Assembly: GCA_029856375.1 (NCBI GenBank)
Contig: JAHQWX010000147.1
Coordinates: forward strand, 1-5,669
From: Promethearchaeia archaeon
GTDB lineage: Archaea > Asgardarchaeota > Lokiarchaeia > Sigyniarchaeales > SOKP01
Direction: 5' to 3'
DNA: 5,669 bases
Position numbers and translations under genes: made by a program. Positions 1 through 5,669 of the stretch are shown in pieces. The notes beneath the pieces were generated by a model, which saw nothing but the letters and a program-made list of their open reading frames with translations, made no database searches and had not been told where the DNA came from. Within the stretch, counting starts at the first letter, position 1; each line of letters opens with the position of its first letter.

Positions 1-2
1 AG

Positions 3-644
3 AAAGATTGCATTTTAATCGATGCTGGCTCAACGACAATCGACTTGATCCCAATAGTAAATGGTGTCCCGCAAACACTTGGTAAAGACGATGTGTCGAG
101 AATAATGAACCACGAATTAATTTACACGGGCGCTTTAAGAGCTACAATTCCCTCAATTACAAATATCGTTCCATATAAGGGAGTTAATTGCAGAATATCC
201 TTCGAGAAATTCGCTCTTATTGCTGATGTTCATAGAATTTTAGATAATATTTCTGAAGTGGAGTACAACTGTGACACGGCGGATAATCGTTCAAAATCAA
301 TTAGCGATTGTTATGCAAGATTATCGAGAATTATCTGTGGAGATTTAGATCTAATTAGTAAGGACGATATAAACTCGATTGCGAATTACATTTACAACGC
401 CCAACTTAAAATCGTTGAAAGCGAAATTAAGTTATTTTTAGAAGATTTAATGGTAAGATTGCCTCAGTTTAAGAATAACCCGTTATTCATAACAACGGGT
501 CTCGGAGAAGACTTTTTAATAAATGTCACGTTACATAATTTAAGATATAATAATATCAAAAGCTTTTCAGATTTAGTAGAGTTCCCCGATAAAGTCAAGA
601 GCTCTGCTATAGCCGTCGCTGGAGCTTTGAAACATTTAATTTAA
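3..644 (+). CDS. mfnF: MfnF, methanofuran biosynthesis synthase (3' part; N-terminus outside window)
   Basis: MfnF belongs to the hydantoinase A/oxoprolinase-like ASKHA group long annotated as 'H4MPT-linked C1 transfer pathway protein'. In methanogens it joins the furan diphosphate made by MfnE to gamma-glutamyltyramine, releasing pyrophosphate and giving the phenoxymethyl-furan amine core of methanofuran; it is cytosolic. The frame is open from base 3 and gives 213 residues. The family is usually somewhat over 300, so roughly the first third is missing. A TTG at 45 is internal, because the conserved phosphate-binding segment IDAGSTTIDLIPI lies before and across it. Other family-like segments are HELIYTGALR (residues about 37-46), ADVHRIL (74-80), CDTAD followed by NR (90-96), RLSRIICGDL and TGLGEDFL (165-172). 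It is the first visible gene of a plus-strand operon with mfnE. Family assignment is from recalled motifs; I am fairly sure. Confidence 0.85.
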   Translation, partial: KDCILIDAGSTTIDLIPIVNGVPQTLGKDDVSRIMNHELIYTGALRATIPSITNIVPYKGVNCRISFEKFALIADVHRILDNISEVEYNCDTADNRSKSISDCYARLSRIICGDLDLISKDDINSIANYIYNAQLKIVESEIKLFLEDLMVRLPQFKNNPLFITTGLGEDFLINVTLHNLRYNNIKSFSDLVEFPDKVKSSAIAVAGALKHLI

Positions 645-650
645 AGAGTT

Positions 651-656
651 TGAGGT
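651..656 (+). promoter_or_regulatory. Shine-Dalgarno site of mfnE
   Basis: TGAGGT lies 4 bases before the ATG at 661, in the 16-bp gap after the mfnF stop. It matches the archaeal anti-SD and supports this ATG as the mfnE start, translated from a shared mfnF-mfnE message. Confidence 0.6.
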
Positions 657-660
657 ATAA

Positions 661-1422
661 ATGGCCGTTGACACGCTTATCTTTAAAGTTGGGGGTTTTA
701 TTCTCGAGAATAAGTTACACTTAGAAAATGTATTCACGCAATTAAAAGCCCTAAATGAAGTAGATAATTCCATAAAAAAAATTATAATTATACCTGGTGG
801 TGGGTCGAAAGTTAATAAATTGAGATTATCTTTCGAAAGAAGTGAAATTGACAACGAACAAGCCCATTGGGAAGCTATTGAAATTATGGATCAAAACGCC
901 CAAGTAATTTTTAATGATTTCCCTAATTGTATAATGATTTCTGAATTCTCAGATTTAAAACGAAATATTGAGTCAGAAGGAAGCTTTGACATTATAATTT
1001 TCAAGGTATACGACTTCTTAAAACAAAACAATGAATTGCCTCATGATTGGAGCGTAACATCAGATTCAATCGCATGCTACATTGCAAATAAACTAAATTT
1101 AAAGAATTGTTATTTAATAAAAAATATTGATGGGATTTACTCGGGTAGTGGTAAAAATCTTGTGAAGGAATTAGTCATCTCTGAGTACGCGATGTTAAGG
1201 GAAAAAAACTTACTTTTTTATCCCTCTATAGTAGAAAACGATTCAAATCTCTCTGATCTGAAGAAAGATAACATCCCCATTGACGCTAATTTAATCCGAC
1301 TCATCTCGGAATATGACATGAATTGCATTATTTTAAATGGTATAGAAAATACTTCAAGAATTATCGAATATTTTCAGTCAAACAATGAAAATAATAAGGT
1401 TTATACGAAATTGCATTTATAA
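661..1422 (+). CDS. mfnE: MfnE, aminomethylfuran phosphate kinase (methanofuran biosynthesis)
   Basis: This is an amino-acid-kinase-fold enzyme. In methanogens MfnE phosphorylates [5-(aminomethyl)furan-3-yl]methyl phosphate with ATP to the diphosphate, the activated substrate of MfnF encoded just upstream. Visible motifs are the N-terminal FKVGG loop (residues 8-12), the glycine-rich PGGGSKVNKLR (45-55), HWEAIEIMDQNA (69-80), the WSVTSDSIACYIA segment (130-142) typical of the substrate/ATP region, LIKNIDGIY (152-160) and a C-terminal IILNGIENTSRI (223-234). At 253 residues it is somewhat longer than the roughly 220 I expect for MfnE. The extra length is mostly a charged Asn/Lys/Asp-rich stretch near 180-207 and a short polar tail after 236. 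The ATG has a good Shine-Dalgarno. A generic uridylate-kinase or glutamate-kinase role is less likely given the MDQNA and WSVTSDSI segments and the mfnF neighbour. Confidence 0.85.
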   Translation: MAVDTLIFKVGGFILENKLHLENVFTQLKALNEVDNSIKKIIIIPGGGSKVNKLRLSFERSEIDNEQAHWEAIEIMDQNAQVIFNDFPNCIMISEFSDLKRNIESEGSFDIIIFKVYDFLKQNNELPHDWSVTSDSIACYIANKLNLKNCYLIKNIDGIYSGSGKNLVKELVISEYAMLREKNLLFYPSIVENDSNLSDLKKDNIPIDANLIRLISEYDMNCIILNGIENTSRIIEYFQSNNENNKVYTKLHL

Positions 1423-1436
1423 AATGAGATCTTTTC

Positions 1437-1826
1437 TTAATCTCCAAAATATTTTTTAAAGCAATCACAACATGGAATACCGATCTCAATTTTTTTAGTT
1501 AAATCACTTCTACTTTTCATCAGACTCAATAATTTTTCTTTTAATCTTACGGAAGAATCCAAATCGTCAAATAAAAACTTTAATAAATCCTCTCTATGGT
1601 TGTTTCCTTTACATACGGGGCATTTGGAATAAAAGTCCATAAATTCGGCGTACATTTGTTTCTGATCTGCTGGTAGCTTTTCGTACTTTTCCTCTAATTC
1701 ATTTGAATCCCCCAGTAAAATATCTCTTATCCTGGTTATGTCTTCTTGCATTTGCGCCTTTAACTTCTCAAAAAATTCAATAGCATGCTCTTCTTGCTCA
1801 AACGGATCGTTAGAAAAATAAGCCAT
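1437..1826 (-). CDS. Uncharacterised small protein with two CxxC pairs, downstream of the FwdF-like gene
   Basis: I do not recognise a named family. From the ATG at 1826 the protein has 129 residues; a TTG two codons upstream (1832) is possible but has no better ribosome site. The first 65 residues are acidic and helical, with repeated Glu/Lys and no Cys. Then comes CPVCKGNNH (C69, C72, H77), a second Leu/Lys-rich helical stretch of about 40 residues, and a C-terminal IPCCDCFKKYFG (C119, C120, C122). The two cysteine pairs flanking a helical insert look like a split zinc-ribbon or treble-clef-like metal site, most likely Zn2+, though an Fe-S role cannot be excluded. There is no signal peptide or membrane segment, so it should be cytosolic. 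It starts 25 bp after the FwdF-like gene on the same strand, so the two are probably co-transcribed; a role tied to that protein is inference only. Confidence 0.8.
   Translation of the reverse strand: MAYFSNDPFEQEEHAIEFFEKLKAQMQEDITRIRDILLGDSNELEEKYEKLPADQKQMYAEFMDFYSKCPVCKGNNHREDLLKFLFDDLDSSVRLKEKLLSLMKSRSDLTKKIEIGIPCCDCFKKYFGD
1452..1496 (+). terminator. Possible T-tract terminator after mfnE
   Basis: Two runs of T on the plus strand (6 T at 1452-1457, 7 T at 1490-1496) lie 30-75 bases past the mfnE stop, inside the 3' end of the opposing gene. Archaeal termination often needs only U-rich tracts. No hairpin is evident, and such runs are common in AT-rich DNA, so this is tentative. Confidence 0.25.
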
Positions 1827-1851
1827 GTTCAATACTCAAATAGTTGTTCCA

Positions 1852-2934
1852 TTAATTAAGTTTTTTTGTCTTTTTCAATTCTTGCTTAATTTTTTCCGTT
1901 TTTTTATCCTTTATCCAATAGCGTATTTTAGAGTTTGAAAGTAGCGACTGAACTTCATCGTTAAGTTTTTGAAATATGGTTATATCAGACTTGGACAACT
2001 GAGGGATCTTATCAAGAGAATAATCTTCTTCAACTGGTCTTAGTTGTTCTTCTTCTTGAATAGGAATTGGTTTCTGTTCCTTCCTATCTAATAGCTTTTC
2101 TCTTAATATCTTTTTAAAGTAATTACTCCATCCTTTTATCCACGGGAACCCTTCTTTTACTTTAGGTTCTTCTATTTCGATGGAATCCCGTTTTACCACG
2201 ATTAAATCTTCAGGACAAGAATTTTGACACGCTCCGCAATAAATGCAATCGTCCTCGTTGCACGCAATTTTGCCGTATTTTTTAATTTCTTCTGCAGATT
2301 CTGGGATAAAAAAGGATTCTGTCGGACATATGTTCACGCACGCTTTGCAACCAGTCGGATCGCATCGGTGAAGCATATTTTGCTTTATTATCACCTCTCC
2401 CTTGATTGGAGATTGAATTTCAAAGCATTGTTCTGGGCATTCTTTCTTTACTTTTAAAAAATCTTTAATACGATTGTTATTTCTCGCATCTAGGCACAAT
2501 TGACAGATTGCGTTATTGAGATCCTCATTACATTTCTTGAGATCAATTTTGAAAAAAGGTTTGAGTTTTGGGTAATGATCCAATACGATCTGCTCTTCTG
2601 GTGCGATCGACAGTTCAAACGCATCGTTCACACACACAACCGGGCAGAGCATACAATAACAGCACTTATCGTAGTCAATAATGATATTCGGCGCGTCTTT
2701 TATTATTCCTTGTGCAATCTCTGGAATTGGTCCGAGTTCAATAGCGTCAGTTGGACATACTAACTTACAAAAACTACAACCCACACACTTCTCCAGATCG
2801 TAGGATAATTTCTTGTCAACATCTTTAAACTTCCAAGAAAAAACCAACTTTTTCCCTTCAACATCTTGGGCTTTTAAAGGCTCTTCTTGAGCGCTTGAAT
2901 TTTGCGTATCGTTGGATTCAGTAATTACGACCAA
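1852..2934 (-). CDS. fwdF: FwdF-like polyferredoxin of formylmethanofuran dehydrogenase
   Basis: This 360-residue Fe-S protein resembles FwdF, which wires electrons through [4Fe-4S] clusters to formylmethanofuran dehydrogenase (CO2 + methanofuran to formyl-methanofuran). Canonical CxxCxxCxxxC motifs are at C50-C60 (CVGCSFCKLVCP), C91-C101 (CCYCMLCPVVC), C196-C203 (with C191 five residues earlier, in place of the usual first Cys) and C230-C240 (CIYCGACQNSCP). A divergent set C135, C144, C147, C166, C170 lies between, giving about five clusters, against eight in characterised methanogen FwdF. FwdF-like features beyond the cysteines are AIELGPIPEIAQGI after motif 1, the YPK...IDLKKC stretch before the divergent motif, and a PWIKGW segment after the last motif. 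Residues about 270-360 are a charged, Cys-free tail. The start is TTG at 2934 with no Shine-Dalgarno; an AT-rich promoter just upstream suggests a leaderless message. A TTG at residue 30 is an alternative. Other fwd subunits are not in the window, so a general multi-cluster ferredoxin remains possible. Confidence 0.75.
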   Translation of the reverse strand: MVVITESNDTQNSSAQEEPLKAQDVEGKKLVFSWKFKDVDKKLSYDLEKCVGCSFCKLVCPTDAIELGPIPEIAQGIIKDAPNIIIDYDKCCYCMLCPVVCVNDAFELSIAPEEQIVLDHYPKLKPFFKIDLKKCNEDLNNAICQLCLDARNNNRIKDFLKVKKECPEQCFEIQSPIKGEVIIKQNMLHRCDPTGCKACVNICPTESFFIPESAEEIKKYGKIACNEDDCIYCGACQNSCPEDLIVVKRDSIEIEEPKVKEGFPWIKGWSNYFKKILREKLLDRKEQKPIPIQEEEQLRPVEEDYSLDKIPQLSKSDITIFQKLNDEVQSLLSNSKIRYWIKDKKTEKIKQELKKTKKLN

Positions 2935-2948
2935 TGTCCGATATTTTA

Positions 2949-2959
2949 TTTTAAAAATT
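2949..2959 (-). promoter_or_regulatory. Possible TATA box for the FwdF-like gene
   Basis: On the minus strand AATTTTTAAAA is centred about 20 bases upstream of the TTG at 2934. An archaeal TATA box is centred near -26, so transcription would begin at or just inside the start codon, which fits the lack of a ribosome site. The whole 2935-3015 gap is AT-rich, so the exact box is uncertain. Confidence 0.35.
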
Positions 2960-2988
2960 AAATTAATCCAAGTAAAATAAAGGGTTTA

Positions 2989-3000
2989 GAAATAAAAATG
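2989..3000 (-). terminator. Possible T-rich end of the cdc48-regulator transcript
   Basis: Read on the minus strand, a short T-rich stretch (CATTTTTATTT) follows the regulator stop at 3016 by about 15 bases. It could end that transcript before the fwdF promoter. No hairpin is visible and the T run is short. Confidence 0.2.
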
Positions 3001-3015
3001 TCTCTCCTATTAAAA

Positions 3016-3792
3016 TTAGAATTCAAAGAACCAAAAGTCGTCCTTATCTTTTCGCAAAAAGTCTAGCATCTTGGCCATATCGTCTAATAAACCCTCTACA
3101 GTCGATTTATTGGTTCTTCGCTGAATAGGACCTCCAGAAAAGAACATCTCGTTAATCAGATTATCTATATCAAATCTGCCAAAGAATTTTTCGGGATTAA
3201 AGAAAAAAGTTGATAAAATCTCTTTCCCTTGGTTTCTAAACTCTAGGGTTAATTTTTCTTCGTATTGCTTGTAAAGAAAATCCTTCGCTTGTCGTAGTAA
3301 GCATTCCTTTCGAAGAATAATTTCGTTACGATCTTGGTCTAAGACGTTTAACTGCTTATCTAATTCCTGAATCTCTCTACCTAGAAATTGTATCTTTTCT
3401 GATTCACTCTTAAAAGAATCTAAGTCTGAACAGATTTCTATTGTCTGTTGCTCAATAATATCAATTTCTTTTTCTTCTTTACTTAGATTATGCTTGATAC
3501 TAAAATAATTTGGAGAAATATTAATGCTTAACGAAATGTTATCTTTAATTTTATAGGCCTTTCCTCTCTTCTCTGGCATCTCAAATTCTTCAACAAGACC
3601 AAAGTTTTTTAAGAGCTCCATCTGACTGTGAACAGCTTGTCGCGAAATTTTTAACATTTCAGCCAATTCCGACACTGAAAGAGGTACTTTCGAGATTTTA
3701 TTTAATATTGCTCGTCTCGTATCGTTGCCAATTAGTTCTAAAAATTCGTTTAAATCTTTTTCTTTCCTTTCAGCTGCGTTTTTTAACGCCAA
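3016..3792 (-). CDS. ArsR/SurR-like winged-helix regulator with long coiled coil
   Basis: This is a predicted DNA-binding transcription factor of 258 residues. An N-terminal ArsR-type winged helix spans about residues 14-84: FLELIGNDTRRAIL opens it, LSVSELAEMLKISRQAVHSQ is the helix-turn-helix, and EKRGKAYKI is the wing. The following ISLSINISPNYF strand resembles archaeal SurR-type regulators. The CxxC redox switch of SurR is absent; the only cysteines are C121 and C164, in the C-terminal part. Residues about 104-187 are Glu/Lys/Leu/Gln-rich and predicted coiled coil, probably for dimerisation or partner binding. The C-terminus has Phe-rich patches (STFFFNPEKFFGRF and a DDFWFFEF end). I chose the TTG at 3792 because GAGGTGG lies 7 bases upstream. 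An upstream TTG at 3831, just after an in-frame TAG, would give 271 residues but lacks a ribosome site. It follows cdc48 by 47 bp and is likely co-transcribed. Its target and signal are unknown. Confidence 0.8.
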   Translation of the reverse strand: MALKNAAERKEKDLNEFLELIGNDTRRAILNKISKVPLSVSELAEMLKISRQAVHSQMELLKNFGLVEEFEMPEKRGKAYKIKDNISLSINISPNYFSIKHNLSKEEKEIDIIEQQTIEICSDLDSFKSESEKIQFLGREIQELDKQLNVLDQDRNEIILRKECLLRQAKDFLYKQYEEKLTLEFRNQGKEILSTFFFNPEKFFGRFDIDNLINEMFFSGGPIQRRTNKSTVEGLLDDMAKMLDFLRKDKDDFWFFEF

Positions 3793-3799
3793 TCTTTTC

Positions 3800-3806
3800 C
3801 CACCTC
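3800..3806 (-). promoter_or_regulatory. Shine-Dalgarno site that decides the regulator start
   Basis: GAGGTGG on the minus strand sits 7 bases before the TTG at 3792 and matches the archaeal anti-SD over six bases. The upstream candidate TTG at 3831 has no such site, so initiation at 3792 is favoured. Confidence 0.55.
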
Positions 3807-3839
3807 TATTTTCCTCTAAATTAGATAACAACTAATGAA

Positions 3840-5669
3840 TTAACCATATAAAGATTCTGATGGACCCTTATCGTCTTTAGCTTTCATATAAGACTTGGTA
3901 TGTGCATCTGCGCGCTTCAATATTTTTTCAATTGCAGCGATAAAATGTTTGTTTTCGATGTTCATAGTCTTCATTTTATCGGAGTCTGCGTCATGTATCT
4001 GTTTTTGTAATACAGCTTCTCTAATAGCTAATAGCGTAGCCTCTTCGCAAATTGCTTGCACATCCGCACCTGTATAGCCCATCAGCATATCGGACAATTG
4101 ATTAATATCAACATCGTCAGCTAAAGGTTTTCCCTTTAAGTGAATGTTAAAAATATCTACTAAAGCGTCTTTATCGGGCATTGGAATTTGTACGTGTCTT
4201 CCAAATCTTCCCGCTCTCAATAAAGCTGGATCTAACATGTCGGGACGATTAGTCGCTGCAACCAAAATTACATCGGTTAGTTCCACTAATCCATCCATTT
4301 CGGTTAGTAGTTGCGATATTACTTGTTCGGTGACTTCGGATCCTAAATGTCTCCCTCTCATTCCAGCAATTGCGTCGATTTCATCGAAAAATATAATACA
4401 TGGTGCAGCTAATCTTGCTTTTCTAAATGTTTCTCTAACGGCCTTTTCGCTTTCTCCTACCCATTTGGAAAGGAATTCAGGTCCTTTTACAGAGATAAAA
4501 TTTACTTCACTTTCGTGCGCCAACGCTCTCGCTAAAAGGGTTTTCCCCGTTCCTGGCGGACCAAATAACAATATTCCGTTGGGAGGTTTCGATTTCATGT
4601 GCTCAAATAAGTTAGGATACTTAAGCGGCCATTCAATTATTTCCCTTAATTGTTGCTTTGCGTCTTCTAATCCCCCCACATCTTCCCAGGTTTCTTTTGG
4701 AGTAATTATTAACACTTCTCTTAAAGCAGACGGCTCGATACTCGTGAGCGCGTGAGTAAAATCTTTCATATAAATTTGAATTTTATCTAAAATTTCGGTT
4801 GGAACTGGTTTTTCCATATCAATTTCGGGTATAATGCGTCTTAAACTTAACATGGCAGCTTCCTTAGCCAGAGCTTCGAGATCAGCTCCCACAAAACCGT
4901 GCGTTTTATCAGCTAACAAATCCAAATTAACATCTTGGTCTAAAGGCATACCTCTCGTATGAATCTGGAGGATCTCGTATCTTCCATCTCGATCGGGAAC
5001 TCCAATTTCTATTTCTCGATCGAATCTTCCTGGGCGCCGCAAAGCTTCGTCAATATCGTTTACTCTGTTCGTTGCTCCGATAACTATGATTTCGCCTCTT
5101 GATTCTAATCCGTCCATTAGCGATAGTAATTGAGCAACAACTCTCCTTTCAACCTCCCCAGTTATTTCACCTCTTTTAGGTGCAATTGAATCTAATTCAT
5201 CAATAAATATAATCGATGGCGCGTTTTCTTTTGCGTCATCAAAGATTTTTCGTAAGTTTTCCTCACTTTGACCGTAAAATTTACTCATAATTTCTGGACC
5301 ACTAATCGTTATGAAATAAGCATCTGTTTCATAAGCAACAGCTCTCGCAAGTAATGCTTTCCCCGTTCCCGGAGGTCCGTGTAATAAAACTCCCTTGGGT
5401 GGAGCGATTCCTATTCTTTTAAATAATTCGGGATGTCTCATTGGTAATTCAATCATTTCTCTAATCTTTTGAATCTCTTCGTTGAGGCCGCCAATATCCT
5501 CGTAGCTTACTCTTGCTCGCTCGTAAGTCTCCAACTCCTCGATTGTTTTTTCTGAAACTATCATTTTCGTTTTAGTCGAAATTTGAACAGCTTCTACAGA
5601 TGGTGTAAACTTTACAATCATAAAATCAAATCTCTGTCCGCGCGCAAAAAAACTGATTATATCTCCTTT
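3840..5669 (-). CDS. cdc48: Cdc48/p97 (VAT-type) double AAA+ ATPase, N-terminus outside window
   Basis: Cdc48 is a hexameric cytosolic unfoldase that pulls proteins through its central pore, in archaea probably for the 20S proteasome. The first ATG (5619-5621) is internal: the frame stays open to the edge and reads [16 protein letters not shown] into it, typical of the end of the N-domain. About 170 N-domain residues should lie beyond. Numbering from that Met: N-D1 linker 1-38; D1 with Walker A GPPGTGKA (82-89), pore loop KFYG (114-117), Walker B IIFIDE (137-142), sensor Asn 185 and Arg fingers in RPGRFDR (196-202); D2 with Walker A GPPGTGKT (354-361), pore loop KWVG, Walker B IIFFDE (409-414), sensor Asn 458 and RAGRFGR (469-475). 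D1 has Ala89 where Thr/Ser is expected; D2 is intact. The C-terminus is SLYG, an HbYX-type tail. The regulator gene follows on the same strand. Confidence 0.95.
   Translation of the reverse strand, partial: KGDIISFFARGQRFDFMIVKFTPSVEAVQISTKTKMIVSEKTIEELETYERARVSYEDIGGLNEEIQKIREMIELPMRHPELFKRIGIAPPKGVLLHGPPGTGKALLARAVAYETDAYFITISGPEIMSKFYGQSEENLRKIFDDAKENAPSIIFIDELDSIAPKRGEITGEVERRVVAQLLSLMDGLESRGEIIVIGATNRVNDIDEALRRPGRFDREIEIGVPDRDGRYEILQIHTRGMPLDQDVNLDLLADKTHGFVGADLEALAKEAAMLSLRRIIPEIDMEKPVPTEILDKIQIYMKDFTHALTSIEPSALREVLIITPKETWEDVGGLEDAKQQLREIIEWPLKYPNLFEHMKSKPPNGILLFGPPGTGKTLLARALAHESEVNFISVKGPEFLSKWVGESEKAVRETFRKARLAAPCIIFFDEIDAIAGMRGRHLGSEVTEQVISQLLTEMDGLVELTDVILVAATNRPDMLDPALLRAGRFGRHVQIPMPDKDALVDIFNIHLKGKPLADDVDINQLSDMLMGYTGADVQAICEEATLLAIREAVLQKQIHDADSDKMKTMNIENKHFIAAIEKILKRADAHTKSYMKAKDDKGPSESLYG

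Noticed and set aside
636..854. Minus-strand open frame of 72 codons at the start of mfnE
   Set aside because: It is antisense to the conserved FKVGG and PGGG motifs of mfnE and has no independent support.
2224..2763. Two plus-strand open frames opposite the FwdF-like gene (2224-2457 and 2500-2763)
   Set aside because: Both mirror the cysteine-motif coding region of a well-supported gene and show no protein-family signal.
2935..3015. A small RNA gene or riboswitch in the 81-bp gap upstream of fwdF
   Set aside because: The gap is short and AT-rich with no convincing stem; a simple promoter and transcript end explain it.
3895..4077. 60-codon plus-strand open frame opposite the cdc48 3' end
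   Set aside because: It is a shadow of the D2 C-terminal coding region with no motif.
4144..4755. 203-codon open frame on the plus strand, opposite cdc48
   Set aside because: It lies wholly antisense to the conserved D2 coding sequence; its Ser/Ile-rich product looks like a reading of the complementary codons, with no domain or ribosome site.
4500..5400. Similarity between two halves of cdc48 as a DNA repeat
   Set aside because: The likeness is at protein level between the paralogous D1 and D2 AAA+ domains, normal for this family; the nucleotide sequences have diverged.
5656..5669. AAAGGAGAT-like Shine-Dalgarno near the window edge, minus strand
   Set aside because: It is more than 35 bases from the ATG at 5619-5621 and is in-frame coding sequence (Lys-Gly-Asp) of the Cdc48 N-domain.

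Overview
The window is AT-rich archaeal DNA, most likely from an Asgard (Lokiarchaeia-like) genome. Three things support archaea: tetrahydromethanopterin/methanofuran C1-pathway genes, a Cdc48/VAT-type double AAA+ ATPase, and an ArsR/SurR-like winged-helix regulator. The Asgard placement is weaker. It rests on the C1 genes sitting in a genome with a p97-like Cdc48 C-terminus and lysine/isoleucine/asparagine-rich proteins, not on a diagnostic marker. There are six protein genes, two of them cut by the window edges. I see no RNA gene, CRISPR array, insertion sequence or sizeable repeat, and no gene-free stretch over 300 bases.

Left part, plus strand (1-1422): the 3' part of mfnF is followed after 16 bp, with its own Shine-Dalgarno site, by a complete mfnE. 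They encode consecutive steps of methanofuran biosynthesis: MfnE makes the furan diphosphate, and MfnF condenses it with gamma-glutamyltyramine.

Middle part, minus strand (1437-2934): a polyferredoxin related to FwdF, the electron-carrying subunit of formylmethanofuran dehydrogenase, is followed 25 bp downstream by a small uncharacterised protein with two CxxC pairs. This unit converges on mfnE with only 14 bp between stop codons. Cofactor synthesis and the enzyme that uses the cofactor therefore sit side by side, as part of an H4MPT-type Wood-Ljungdahl (methyl) branch.

Right part, minus strand (3016-5669): a Cdc48/p97-family gene is followed by a regulator with an N-terminal winged helix and a long coiled coil. 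The cdc48 reading frame stays open to the window edge and the visible part begins inside the N-domain, so its true start lies outside. Its D1 Walker A has Ala where Mg2+-coordinating Thr/Ser is expected, and its C-terminus is Leu-Tyr-Gly, as in eukaryotic p97. An 81-bp AT-rich gap separates this unit from fwdF and probably holds the fwdF promoter.

The most interesting points are the altered D1 Walker A, the p97-like C-terminal tripeptide, the reduced FwdF-like polyferredoxin standing apart from other fwd genes, and the unknown double-CxxC protein behind it. I did not find a clearly new multi-gene system.
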